DNA of 64,000 nucleotides, taken from Ailanthus altissimus (Eukaryota > Streptophyta > Magnoliopsida > Sapindales > Simaroubaceae). The stretch is from positions 4,712,001 to 4,776,000 of the forward strand of contig OX327702.1 in the NCBI GenBank assembly GCA_946807835.1, written 5' to 3'. The notes under the pieces are model-generated. The model was not told where the DNA came from, did no database searches, and saw only the letters and a list, made by a program, of their open reading frames with translations. The translations under genes and the position numbers were made by a program. The stretch's first letter is position 1. Every line of letters begins with the position of its first letter. Of this stretch, positions 21,050-32,879 are shown piece after piece.

Positions 21050-23964
21050 TGTATAAAATATAAACTGACACAAAATCAGAAAATAATATTTAGGCAGACG
21101 TGTATGGGGCATTTCTTAGATATGTCAGAGTTGACATTCTCTGATATTTTGGTCTACGAGTTATTGTTGCGTGAGGTACATACCTCTAATTTAGAAGATG
21201 AGATGTGGTTTTATATAAGGAGGAAACACATCCGATTTAGCTGGCAGGAGTTTGTACTAATCACTGGACTACAAATGCGAGATTACCCTCTCGCCCAGCA
21301 GCTGCATAGAAAATTGGGCACTCGATTATGGGATACACATTTTTCTGGGGTAAAAAAATTATCTTACATATTTCTTGATCAATGGTACGCACATCTGAAT
21401 TTGTAGAAAATAGACAATGCAAGTGCAGTAAAGTTGAGTTTATTTTATTTTGTGCATCGTGTTTTGATCCCACGTGATGAGCGTAGTGGGATTCAAAATT
21501 TTATTCTATGTTTAGTGGATGATCTTGATGAGTTTAATAAGTATCCATGGGGCAATATTGCATGGACCGTGCTTCATAACTCACTTAAGAAGGCTGCAAT
21601 CCAAAAACTTGAGAAAATAAATAGGAAAGGGTTTGCATAGAAGAAGTTTAAGAGTTACAACGTGTATGGCTTTTCGCACGCATTTCTGGTACGTCATAAT
21701 TTTTTTGTATTTAACTTTTTTGATCTTAACCAATAAATTTATTTTGTATACGTCAAACTTATATTTTAAAAATAATTATATTAGGTATAGATTTTCAATG
21801 CAATTTAGTGTGCAGAGAGATTTTTGGTTATCATAATGGTGATCGCTTCTCTCGTATTTTGAATTGGACGACTCGAGGGACTCCATTGTTCGATGAGGTT
21901 TAGGATACAATATTAGGAAAGGATTTGGTATGTGTTGATATGAATAAAAAATATATATATTGGTTTATAACTTTTATTTTGTTTTAAGCGTAACTTAATA
22001 TGGTTAGTTGATTTATAGGTTCTTTCGGTACATCGTAAATTAGTACCAAAAGACCATAAGAAGAAAGAGGCAATTGTGCGCTTGGTTAAACGTGTAGGCA
22101 TTCTAAGCGGAAGTTATGCTGGGGACTTACCAAATATGTCTGATTACAGCGAGAGCAAGCGCCCCAGGACTTATGCCCATTTCAGTGGCCCTAACGATGA
22201 TGTTATGGATGTGGAAGGGGGTGGATATGAATGGACAAACCCACAAATGTCAGTACCAGTGGCAGGAAAGCTGGTATATTACTTATTACGTGATTAACTA
22301 AAGAGAAATTTTCATATATTTCTAAATAAGTCACTAACTATGGTTATGTTTCTTGTATTCTGAACACAGTGCATCTGCAGACCATGGCGTAACACATCAG
22401 ATTGAGCAGCTGCGGGAGGAGATGATTAAGAGATTTGAGCGTACTGAAGCTGCACAAGCTACACTTCTACAAAGAATGGACAAGGATAGAGATGAAATTT
22501 TAACAAGTGTTAATCAACTCCAGACCGATCTTACACAGCAGATGCAGCAAATGATGATGCAGTTTAAGCAGTCATGCTCATTCCAACAGAATGAAAGCCA
22601 TAATATAGTAAGCAAAATAAATTTTAAACGCAATAATTTTTCGTTACCTTAATTGCAGTTTGATTTATTTTAATATATACATATATTTTAGTTTGGAGAG
22701 GACACACCGGTAGGCTGTCAATATGATTTTCAGACCTCAGCTACTGGTCATGATATATTGCCCTAGCCACTGATTGACAGTCCTGCAAGTGTTGAGATCT
22801 TGCCTACCCCGCATAAAGGAGTGAGTCAATTTAGGAGACCGTATAGGCCTGCATGGTATTTGCACACCCTATATACAAATCTATTTCCACAAAGGATACA
22901 TGAGAAGAAGAAATTTGAAATTGAAGTACAACCTCAAGCAGACATGAATCCATTGCAGTAGATAGACTCGACTATCATAGTTGAGTTTCAGGCCTGGATG
23001 GACAAGAATGAGGGTGTAGTTAGCTTACCTGGGCTAGACGCTAACTCGGCATGGTTTCGAGAATTGCTACACAACTGGCTGAATGACTTTGTAAGTAAAT
23101 TATTCAATAATTATCTCATTTTATTATTTTTTAAATTTACACATTCACTTGACGGTTATTGTTTCTTAATGCAGCATATTAATGAGTATTTGAAGGTGAT
23201 TCGGCTTAGGCAATACAGTTGCACTAATGCATTACCTGAATTGTCCACTTCTGTGGATTCGTACTTCTTTGTGAGTAATGAATTAAATTAATTATATTTT
23301 GTTATTTCAATTTTATTGATTATTCAATGGCCCTGCATTTGTAGGAGACTTTTAGACTCCTTTATGAGCAGCACAAAAATGACATGACTGGCATTATATG
23401 GAGTGATGAAGTGATGGCATATGCTCAAGGCGCTAAAGAAGATTTACTCGGTGCACGTATGTGGATTGAGGTTAATAAGGTAAAATATAATATTTTGTGT
23501 GAATGTTGTTATTTTTGTTTATAACTTGTAGTACTATTTGTAAGACTTATTTGAATTTTATGTAGGTGCATATTCCTATCAACTACAATCAACAGCATTG
23601 GGTGACGGCTGAGGTGGACATCTTGCATCGGTAAATATTGATCTACGATTCTAGCATCAAGGGATTTGCCGATGGCGTGATTGAGAATCATATCCTGCCA
23701 TTAGCTACGTTGTTACCCTGTTACCTAGATGCTTGTAGATTATATGAGCAATGATAAATTACACCTGACTTAACCCCTTTTCATGTAATTAGATTAAAAG
23801 ATGGAGTGCCACAGCAGACAATGAATAGTAGAGATTGTGGGATTTATGTTTGTATGTTTATAGAGTTTTTGATGTGTTGTCATCCCCTAGATTTTAGTCC
23901 TGAGCATGGGTCATTTTTTAGGACCAAAATGGCGATTAACTTATGGAAATGTGCAAAAAAATAG
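21050..23964 (+). pseudogene. DUF1985 / ULP1-like cysteine protease gene of the MULE, broken
   Basis: ULP1-type (C48) proteases process or remove SUMO; in KI-MULEs their role is unknown. A DUF1985 domain runs from about 21056 (LTQNQKIIFRQTC, FLDM) to 21640 (LVDDLDEFNKYPWG), crossed by one in-frame TAG at 21404. A glutamine-rich coiled coil follows (about 22380-22610). The catalytic domain (about 22990-23964) keeps a His-Trp (QQHWV), Asp (IYDS), Gln and Cys (QQT...RDCG), so the catalytic residues persist. Apparent introns with GT/AG ends interrupt it, for example 23480-23565. Stops near 21404, 22764, 22960, 23632 and 23753 make it a pseudogene. It converges on the transposase gene, with ~520 bp between them. 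Confidence 0.82.
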
Positions 23965-24479
23965 TAAAAGAAAATTAAATTTTGTATGTTTATAAAGTTT
24001 TTTTTTATGTATTTTATACATTTAATTGTAAATTGTAAAAGGATGTTGATTGATTTGAGTAGGGACGGGGGGTCCCCTTTACAGCTAAGAGATGTGAGAA
24101 ATATTTGAAGTGTATTTTCTGCAGGTTTATGAAATATAGATTTTGAGGAAAAATAGGGGAAACTCTGTCCGTTTTAATTCAGGAATTTTAAAAATAAAAT
24201 AAATTTCCCATGTTTATAAGAATATATCTAAAAGGAAATTAAGAAACATTTTAGGGTTTGCCTCATGGAATTTCCCAATGTTGATAGCGGACTTTGTAGG
24301 ATTTTGGGTCGGGTTTAAAATATAATTAGTCAAAGCATGCATTATTAACGACATTGAGAAAAAAAAGAAATATAATAAACTTATCAATTAAACGCAATCG
24401 TAAAACAAATACAAATTAACTAGTCAAATAAGGCCCATAACTACATGACTTTAAAAAACAAATATAACTCATAAAGAAC
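23965..24479. other. Intergenic spacer inside the MULE
   Basis: The convergent 3' ends of the ULP-like and transposase genes face each other here. A GGGGACGGGGGGTCCCC-like G/C tract lies near 24062-24078. No gene is seen. Confidence 0.45.
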
Positions 24480-26212
24480 ACATCAACTACCATGTAATGG
24501 AATTGGGTTTCGACAAGTTTGTCGATTATGTCCATGCTGCTTACAGTGACTGCATACATTCTTCGTGGGAGCCTCACCTTGCGATAGAATTCGATTCTTC
24601 TGACGTCTTCCTAATTGTCGGCGTACTATAGGAGGCTGGATGTCAGTAGCTCTCAACTCCTTTGGAACAATCCAATCTAATGGATGACCAACCGGATTTA
24701 CTGGTTCACTGTATGCACGCAACAAACACTCAGTCGTGTAATATCGCGAACAAAGAGTCTGGTACTGGAATCTGACCTGCCTGCATACTGCAAGTGCATG
24801 AAGACACGGTAGTTGCCGCATATCAAACTTTCGACAACTACATGACTTTCCTGGGATGTCCACTATTCCATTTCTTTTTTCGTCCTTAATAACAAAACGA
24901 TATCGATCTATTGCATGCACTGTCATGCGAGCAGAATCATCATTGTGCTTCCAAATCTTATCATGAGCCCAAGTGGTCAAGAAGTTTGACATATTTTCTG
25001 CAGCCTCACGTCTCTCAACAAACCATTTTTGCATTAACTCTTGGATCCACTCAATTAAGGCAGTCACCGTCATGGCACGTGCATCCTTCGCAACAACGTT
25101 AATACTTTCTGCAATGTTGGTGGTCATAATGTCATATCTTCTGAATGCTCCTATTGATCAAGCCTATTTTGAAAAATCAACCTCCTCCTCCAAGTATCTC
25201 GTTGCCTCCGGTTTCATTTCTCGCGTTTTATAAATTTCCCCTTGAAAGTCAACTATACGATACACCTTGGCAGCAATAAAATAGGAGGCCAAATATCCCC
25301 CTCCTTTTGTTGTCTGCAATGGTATCTTATATCGTGCTACCAAATTACACTTCAAGTGATAGATGCATACACCATGATATACATTAGGAAATACCTCTTT
25401 AATTGCCTTCTCGATACTAGCATATCAATCAGATATAAATACAAGGTTCTCAAGATCGCCAATAACTCCTCGGAGTTTTTCCATAAACCACTTCCATAAA
25501 GCATCATTTTCAGAGTCAACAATACCCCATGCAAGTGAAAAACTCTGGTTGTTTCCATCCTTGCAAACATCCTTACAAACATTGTTCCCAAGTATGCAAT
25601 TTTTAAAAATGTACCATCAACTGGAATAACCAATCAGATGAAAGGCTGGAACCCTCTAATACATGGTCCAAGAGCCATGAAGAAATATTTGAAGTGCTTG
25701 TAATCGTCAATCTCCAAATGCGTGACTGTACCTGGGTTATGTTGTTCCAATATATGACAATATGCAGGAAGTACTTTATATGAACCCTCTGGAGTACCAC
25801 ATATCAACACCAATGTATGCTCTTTAGACCGCCAAGCAGTAGGGTAAGTTATGTCCACACCAAACTCCTCACGTATGTCTGCTTGGATTTTCTTCGGTCT
25901 ATAAAGTCGACTCGCAGATGCAAACTTATTTTTTATAAATTTGCCAATAATCCGATACTTTGCTTGTCGATGACCATCGCGTAATCGATCTAATTGGCAC
26001 ACGTGACTTAAATCAATTATGCGCACAATAAAATGTTTCCTTGCATCTGTCGACACTGCACGTAATCGCCATCGACATCTATCATCATCACATTTGATCT
26101 CAAAATGATCTTTTGTCGACCTTGACACTTTAAAGCTCCAATTACCTTTAAGTGCTACTATGCCAATAGCCTGGTGAAGTTCGTCTTTGCTATCAAACAA
26201 CTTTCCTACAAA

Positions 26213-26217
26213 CACAT
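26213..26217. repeat. Target duplication CACAT, left of solo LTR
   Basis: Identical to 28422-28426. Together they bracket the solo LTR exactly. Confidence 0.85.
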
Positions 26218-28421
26218 TGTTGGAGCTGGTGCTCACGTGCCATTCCAATATTGTATGAATATTAATTGTTAATATTTATACAATAAACATTTCGAATAAA
26301 GATTGTTAATATCATATTAATATGGTAAAATGCTTGTAACATTACAGACATTGTTTGATCTGAAATAGTTCAGATCTGGTTTAAATGAGTTTAGACCAGA
26401 ACTAATAGTTATCAAAGCTGAGAGTTATAAATGCTAATAGTTAGCACTGTTAATAGTTATCAGTTTATAAGAGTCAGCGAGGTCTAAAGAGTTAGAACTT
26501 TGTCTATAATGGGACAAAGACCTGAGAGTATACTTGTAATGATATAGTTGCAAAGAGTTGCAATAGGAGCTAAGAAATATCATTATGTAAGTATGTCTCA
26601 AATATAATGTTCTTGATCTATGATCATCAATGCGGGTCTATCGGTGAATTCACAATATATAGATTAGTGTATGTCTATATCTGACTAATTCAGATGGTTG
26701 TTCTTAGCTGACCATGAGCTTAGAGCTTGTATAGACATGCGGGTATCCAGTCAGGACTGAATACTGAACAAACTTATGAGGACCCCAATAGATATCCTAT
26801 GAAACCGTCAAAGGAATGTCCTCTCGAGTTGAGTAGTAATCGTGGTCCTTTGACCTGAGTGCCACGGTGGTCTTGTGAGTGATCCATCATGCTTTGGTTC
26901 CACATATGTCAGAGACCTTTCATGGTCTGACCGCTATGTGTCGCTGGGTATGGTCCGATGCTCATGGAGTCCGGTGTGCGTAGATACGGGATCCATCAGC
27001 TTACGTAGGTAAGTTGTATATCCGATGCTCCGAGATTGTATTTCATAAAGTCTTGTGGCCACAAGCATAAACCCGGGAAAAGAGTTTCCCACAGGGTTAA
27101 ACAATATAGCAAAAATGTTTGCGTATATTGTTTATCGAGATACGAATCTGGAGATAAGATTATTGGATGAGCAAATGGGGATTTGATGGTGCTGATCTAT
27201 ATCCCTGCACATCCAGGGTATAAATGATGGAAGGATTATACGTATACGTTATGACCTCAACTTGTATGGTCTGACACGCTGATTTGTAATATTCGTAACG
27301 TGTGCGTGGGGCATTGATTACGGATTAATGGAATAGTTCCATTTGACAAATCAGGTGTAGACCTAGAGAGTCCCAATATGAAATGTACTCTTTGAGCACT
27401 TGGGCAGTGTACCGTATTAAATTGTTCAATACAGTATAATTCAGCAATTACTAAGGTTACGTTAACTAAAGTATGTGGTTAAACGGTGGGACCCACTTTA
27501 GGTTAACTTTGTAACCGAGTAAGGATATAATAGTAATTTCACTTTATGATTATTTAATTGTTAAATAATTAAAATAAATATTTATTTGTTTAATTGTTAA
27601 ATAAATGATTTAACTTAACTAGGGTTAAAGGTTAACCATAAGGTTAAGTTAGTTAACTTTACTTAATGGTTAAGTAAAGGTTAACCTAACCATGGTTAAG
27701 TTAGTTAACTATGGTTAAATTAATTAAATATTTATTAACTTAAAGGTTAAGTTAAAGTAATCTAACTATGGTTAAATGTTAACTAAGGTTAGGTTAAGCT
27801 AAATGAAATGCAAATGAAATTCAAATTAGTTTGGAATTTATGCATTAGTATATAAAGTGAAATGAAATTAAAAAAAAAAAGATTTTTGAAATTGGTTTTA
27901 GATTTTAGGTTTTGCATTTTGGGAGCCAATTCAATTTGAGAAATTGAAATTGTTTGTTTTGTGTTTTAAGTGTTAAAACAACAAAACAAACTAGATAAAT
28001 GGTTACTAAATGTAATAACTAAAAACAAGATTTGTTTTATTTATTCAAGAGTTGAATAAAAGGAAAAACAAATTTGATTAAGTTAAATTGTTTAACTTTG
28101 AAAAATGTTTAAGAGTTAAACATATATGCTGGATTAAGATGTTGCCATTCTAGACAATCAAACCCACCCTTATTGATTGCTAGAATTGATCAAAGATTCA
28201 TTTTATGGTGGACTTCAAAGAAAATTAATCCAAAGGCTTCATTGGTGATATTTCTCAATTTCGAATTTCAGTTTAATCAAATGTTATTTTCTGTGTTCAT
28301 TATATTTAATCTTCCGCTGTGCACGTGTATGTATGAGATATGTATATTGTTTGTATGATGAACACATCCCACATGCAAGCACCCTAAGTTTTATTTGTAC
28401 TACACCCCATATAACCCAACA
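26218..28421 (+). mobile_element. Solo LTR, 2.2-kb family, inserted in the transposase gene
   Basis: It starts TGTTGGAG, ends ACCCAACA and has an exact 5-bp duplication (CACAT). It aligns along its whole length with the LTR at 43700-45970. No primer-binding site or internal sequence is present, so it is a solo LTR. Orientation is inferred from a TATAAAGTG near 27850 and a TTCCGCTG block near the 3' end. A central block (27610-27800) is dense in GGTTAA motifs. The element's superfamily cannot be told from the LTR alone. Confidence 0.88.
27610..27800. promoter_or_regulatory. GGTTAA-rich cluster inside the solo LTR
   Basis: About ten GGTTAA hexamers plus several TTAACC and GTTAAC occurrences fall within ~190 bp, some as the palindrome GGTTAACC. 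GGTTAA is the core of the plant GT-element bound by trihelix factors. The sister LTR has the same cluster at about 45125-45400. A regulatory role is inferred only. Confidence 0.4.
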
Positions 28422-29249
28422 CACATCGCCAATTTCACTACTCGATATCTTATCCAAAATGCCAAAGTCTGATGGTGGTATTGGAGGCATAAACGCAAAG
28501 GGGTTTTCCGCTTCACAAAAATCTTTTCTTCTAACTTCAACATTTAGGGAGCTTGTCGAAACATAACAACGTCCGCCTTCTGCTAAATCATCCCCTTCTA
28601 AATTATCAACATTTCTAACATCATCATAGTCCCCTTCCACATCCCCAACATTTCCAATGTCATCACAAGTGTAATGTGTACAGGCTGGGTCTTCATTAAA
28701 GGGTATAGGAGAAACATTGTGATACTCATTTGTTGTGTTTGCAGGAACCACTGTTGGAACTGATGGAGATGTATGGCTTACTTGGTTGCTATCGCTAGCT
28801 GACATAAAATGAGTATGAATTGATGGTGGATTTTGATTGAGGGGCTGTACATCATCTTCATAAACGGGAGCTCTAGGATCCACTGTTACATATAAAAGAC
28901 AGTACGATCTTCTATTGGCGCTAAAAAAAAATCGAACATCACTGTCGTTTCTAATCTTAATAGGCTTTAGGTTATACCTCATTGCATCAATTTTGGTTTT
29001 TAAAGTCACCTTACAGTTCACATTGTCGACTCCCAAGGTATAACATACTGTATTTAAAAGATCTTCAAAATTAATATCTTTCGGAACCGAAATTCTGAAA
29101 TTACTATAATCAACATAACTTTCTTCTCCGTCACTAGAACTCTCTCACTTTCCTCCAAAACAAATAACTATTGCATCATACTCCATATGACCTGAAAAAA
29201 TAAAAAATAAAAATAGTAAAATTATTATTTAAAAAGATAAAATATTTAA

Positions 29250-29836
29250 AAATAAAACAATGCGCATCGCGGTGGCACATCTCGGGCCCGAGATGCGCAC
29301 AATGTGCACGCTGCGGGGCCATCTTGGGCCCGCGACGCGCATAATATGCGCATCTCGGGGCACATCTCTGGCTTGAGATGTGCCCCCGCGATGCCTAAAT
29401 TGACGGCCGTCGCACCAACTGCCGTCTTGTTTTCGCCAAACACACTTCAAAACTTATTTTTGGCCGGATTTTAACGTCTTTTATACCATTCTAACTCATT
29501 TAATTCGTTAATAACAACTACTTTTAACTTTAAATGTAAATTTTATCTAATTTCTAACAAATTTTAAATTTCTAACAAAGTTTAGAAAACTTACCGAGCT
29601 ATTTCTTTGATTTCAAGCGATCCGCAGCAACACTTGATTTTTGCAAGGGCTATCAATAAATTTTGGTTCAGTATATCTCTAATGTTTCGTAAAAAAAAAA
29701 GAGAAGGAAGTTATAAATTTGATATAAGGATAAATGTGTCCAAAACTAAGTTATTTGGTTAATAAAGTATAATCATTTTACATTTGGTTAAAAAAGAATA
29801 ATGAAATAATTAAAAGGTTATTTGTGAACTTTTTCC
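29250..29836. repeat. Right terminal inverted repeat region of the MULE
   Basis: Reverse complement pairs with 19796-20440. The inner part (about 29260-29420) is a GC-rich island with repeated GCGCATC and GGGCCCGAGATG modules. The outer part is AT-rich and ends TTTGTGAACTTTTTCC. Confidence 0.75.
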
Positions 29837-29845
29837 TATAATCAA
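29837..29845. repeat. MULE target duplication, right
   Basis: TATAATCAA, one transition from the left copy at 19787-19795. Confidence 0.75.
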
Positions 29846-30201
29846 TTACTTTTCTAATTAATTGACAATTAGTGATAGGATTCGAGTCTTCGTAAGTATA
29901 TGAACAAGGACGGATGGAGGAGGGCTCACCCAACTGAGTTTCGGAAAAAACAATTATATAAAATATATAATAAGTAAATATTTAGTTATTTAATCATTTT
30001 GAGTGTTATTTCTATTTTATTTTTTATTTTTAAAAATTAATATACTTTATAAGATTTATATTTCTTATTTTTATAATATAAATTAATTTGTATTATAGGA
30101 ATAGAATTATATATGTTATTTTATATTTCGAGACTTAACACTACAATAATAATTTAATTTTTTATTAAGATTATTTTATTTGTGTATTTTATCAAGACAT
30201 T
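29846..30201. other. Short intergenic stretch
   Basis: AT-rich; no gene or repeat seen between the MULE and the next solo LTR. Confidence 0.45.
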
Positions 30202-30206
30202 GATCT

Positions 30207-30998
30207 TATTAGAGATTTGGTGATTCGACAATCTCATTAGGGTAAGAATTATATAACATATCAAATAAGAGAGTCACAAGAAGTTTAGGACGTGTGGGAC
30301 ACGCATGAAGAAGTTTATAATGTGTAGGACACGAAGAAGGAAGCAAAACGGGACTTGAAGACGCGAAGGAATCGAGAAAAAAGCGGGATTGGTACAAGGC
30401 TGAGCACGCAACGCCCAAAATAGCAAGCCAACGCCGTGTCGTCGGCCGCAACATGCTCTGCGCCGCAACACTAGAGCGGGTTGAGTCAGTTTTGGACTTT
30501 CAAAATAAGTTGACTCTTACTCCAATAAGGATTAGGGTTAGTACGCATGAAATAACTTCTATATAAACTCTTATAAACCCTTTCTGTTGAAATTAAACAT
30601 TAAGAGAGACTCTAAAAATAGGAAAGAACTAGGTAGACACTAAATGCATATGTACATTATGGTGGAACCGTTGTTTGAGTGTTCATTATTCGTGGGAGAG
30701 TAAAGGTACACTAAACATTAGATTCTTTTTAGGGTTCTTCATTAGGTTTTTCTTATAAATACTCTATGGAGTTAATAAGAGATGTTAGGATCCTTGGATC
30801 CACCGTGAACGTAGGCAATTGGCTGAACCATGTAAGTGATTGTATTGTGCTATTTATTATCGGCTTTGAGTTCTTACTATTTTTGCTTGATACATAGGTT
30901 ATTCCGCTGCGCAAAGAGGTTAGAGTTCAAAGTTGAACTTGGTTAGAGTTTTTCGCTTTAACCTAATCTCACGGGGAGAATGACGATTCCTTCAACAG
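30207..30998 (+). mobile_element. Copia-type solo LTR (792 bp)
   Basis: Exact 5-bp duplication GATCT (30202-30206 and 30999-31003). It starts TATTAGAGATTTGGTGATTC, which corresponds to the TGTTGGGAATTGGTGATTC start of the LTR at 62482-63258, and ends TTCAACA. It shares with the other Copia LTRs here a GATCCACCGTGAACGTAGGC block (about 30797-30816) and an upstream TATATAAACTC. It also contains a GC-rich patch (about 30385-30480). The ORFs there are not genes. Confidence 0.82.
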
Positions 30999-31003
30999 AT
31001 CTT

Positions 31004-31544
31004 AGTAAATATTTTTTTTCACTATTTCATATAGATATATATATATATATATGGTGTGTGTGTGTGTGTTAAAGTAAGCTTAATTATAATGATGAATTTA
31101 ATCTAATAGAATTAATATGTTGTAGTTTATTTGAAATTAAAAAAACATAAATTTAAGAATTATTTCTTACTTTAATAGATTAATCGTTTTGTGCCTACTT
31201 TTTTAATTTTCACATCAAGAATAGAATATGTTTTGTATTAAGAATATGAGTTTATTACAAATTTTCAAGTTTTTTTATATATTAAAAAAGAATTTGTTTA
31301 GTTTATTAATTTTTATGTTTTGAGATATTGCCAATCACAATATAATTTTTTTTGAAAAAGTCAACACAATATTAATGTCATATCATTAGTAATTTTTTTT
31401 ATAAGGTTTATGATATTTTCTTTATACAAATTACACTTTCTTTTTTTTCATACCGTTAAAATTTATGAAACAACATTAAAAAATAGAATAACCCAACGAA
31501 AAAAGATTTCTAATTACATCTTTGTATAAAGTTGTTCCCCCCAG
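31004..31544. other. AT-rich spacer with microsatellites
   Basis: (AT)n at about 31031-31052 followed directly by (TG)n to about 31069. The rest is A/T homopolymer-rich. No gene is seen. The expected 5' LTR of the Tat element should lie here but I do not find it. Confidence 0.5.
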
Positions 31545-32060
31545 GAAATTTTCCTTCAGGCTTAAGGCCTCCAAGCTCAACAAAGGCCGAATCCTGAGGG
31601 CCTACTCAGATGTTTTCTTCAAGAATAGCTCTCCTCGAGATTCATTGTTGCTTGAGGAACGAGTTCAGTCCGAAGACAAGCCTAGGGTAGTGGCCAATAA
31701 ACTTGGTCCTGACAAAACTGGACATTGAAGAACTAGCTCGGACTCAAAAGAACCTGATTGATAATTTGAAACACTTATTCGGCCAGGCCAACCTGGATAC
31801 AACCATGGTCTCCATCTACGATCGATTCGTCCCAATGCCTGCACAGTCAACAAAGAAACCAAGATGACTGTCTACCGAATGGGCTGATTATGTATGGTCT
31901 GTAAAATCAATAGAAGGTCCACTCTTAAGAAGATCTCAAATCATGACCAAGCTGATGAGGGAGAAGCTGTCAGAAATCTGACTTGAGCCACTTAAATCTA
32001 GCCTCACACTTAACCAAAACCACCAGCGAAGACAGACCTAAGAAATATGATTAACACATA
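31545..32060 (+). repeat. Direct repeat, left copy (~515 bp)
   Basis: Aligns with 40985-41505 from 'GGC(T/C)TAAGGCCTCCAAGC' to 'TTAACACAT', with point differences and small indels. It looks partly coding but is full of stops. Left copy runs on into the gag tail; right copy runs on into LTR-like sequence. Confidence 0.65.
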
Positions 32061-32520
32061 CCGGATAAGGAATAAATACCTGGAAGAGTTCCGGGCGAAT
32101 CAACAGACCATAACCTCTAGCCAGCCTAGTAGGTCGAATTTCAATCCCTTCACAATTATTTCAGGTGGACCCATATTGGGGGGAGAATCAAACAAGTAGT
32201 GAAAAAACTACTCTAAATACTCAATAGTGGTACACTAAGTCATATGTAACGCCTCTTTAGCCAAGAAGTCGAGACTACCACAAGAAGTGTCGATCATGTT
32301 CATAGAGAATGATGCACAAGGAGTCAGTTATCCCCACGATGACGCATTTATGATCAAAGTGTTAGTGGTAGGAGAAAAGATAAACAGTTTGTTCGTCGCT
32401 CCAGACAGTTCGATCGACATAATCTTTAAAGAAACCTAGGATGATCTAAAAATTAGGAACCTGCATATGGAGGAGACCCAAACATCACTACAGGGATTTG
32501 GGGCAACTGTGTGATGCCAA
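32061..32520 (+). pseudogene. Tat gag tail and protease, broken
   Basis: The gag end is recognised from 'ISGGPILGGESN' near 32155, a typical Tat gag/protease junction, preceded by 'NKYLEEFRANQ'. The protease follows: 'YPHDDAFMIKVLVV' then, where the family has VDTGSS, this copy reads VAPDSS. The catalytic Asp is thus replaced by Ala, and the protease would be inactive. Stops break both parts. A real gag core is missing, so gag has been shortened. Confidence 0.65.
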
Positions 32521-32879
32521 TCGGGGTAATGGTTTTCCTCCTCATTGTGGGACGGAAGCCTTGTGAAAAATAATGATGACCAAATTTGTGGTAGTAGTCA
32601 ACCATTCCCATACAGGATTCTCCTTGGGCGGTCCTTCATTGTGGGTGCTAACGCGGCCTTATCCATTCATTACATAAAGCTGAAATTTTTGGGATAGGGG
32701 ATCCGAATGGCTTCAGGAGATTAGAAGGCAGGCAGCCAGGAGTTGTTACCCGATGACGGTAAAAAAGGCATTCTGCATTTCACCATCCATCCAATGGAGG
32801 AAGTCTACACATCCTTGAAGTCAGTGGAAGAATTACAAGACCTGCAAGTTGAGGCAAAATAACCTAAGAAAGTGGTTAG

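Larger units (their letters stand above)
24480..29186 (-). pseudogene. MULE transposase (MURA-like), broken and interrupted by a solo LTR
   Basis: It catalyses cut-and-paste transposition of Mutator-like elements in the nucleus. In order from ATG 29186: a ~250-residue acidic/polar N-terminal region (to 28422), then the solo LTR, then the plant MuDR DNA-binding domain (FVGKLFDSKDELHQ...). The MULE catalytic domain follows (IPVDGTFLK with the first Asp; LVFISD with the second, followed by a stop). Next come a SWIM zinc finger (CSCRKFD...CLHALAVC) and a C-terminal CCHC knuckle (CSHCKQHGHNRQTC). Removing the LTR and one CACAT copy rejoins the frame as EIGDV-FVGKL. In-frame stops, including a TGA just before IPVDG, and a frame shift near 25570 inactivate it. 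Confidence 0.88.
19796..29836. mobile_element. Kaonashi-type Mutator-like element (KI-MULE), ~10 kb
   Basis: The ends are GAAAAAATTTCACAAATAAC on the left and, in reverse complement, GGAAAAAGTTCACAAATAAC on the right. They are flanked by a 9-bp duplication with one mismatch. The terminal repeats stay alignable, though diverged, for roughly 600 bp inward. Inside are a DUF1985/ULP1-like protease gene (+) and a MURA transposase (-), arranged tail to tail. This gene pair is the hallmark of the Kaonashi group of plant MULEs. Both genes are broken, and a 2.2-kb solo LTR sits inside the transposase gene. Without the LTR and its duplication the element would be about 7.8 kb. Confidence 0.88.

Noticed and set aside
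25634..26248. A separate 204-codon gene starting at 26248
   Set aside because: The first codons come from the solo LTR; the rest is the DNA-binding region of the same transposase pseudogene.
28284..29036. A separate 250-codon gene
   Set aside because: It is the N-terminal part of the MULE transposase; its last codons are read from the inserted solo LTR.
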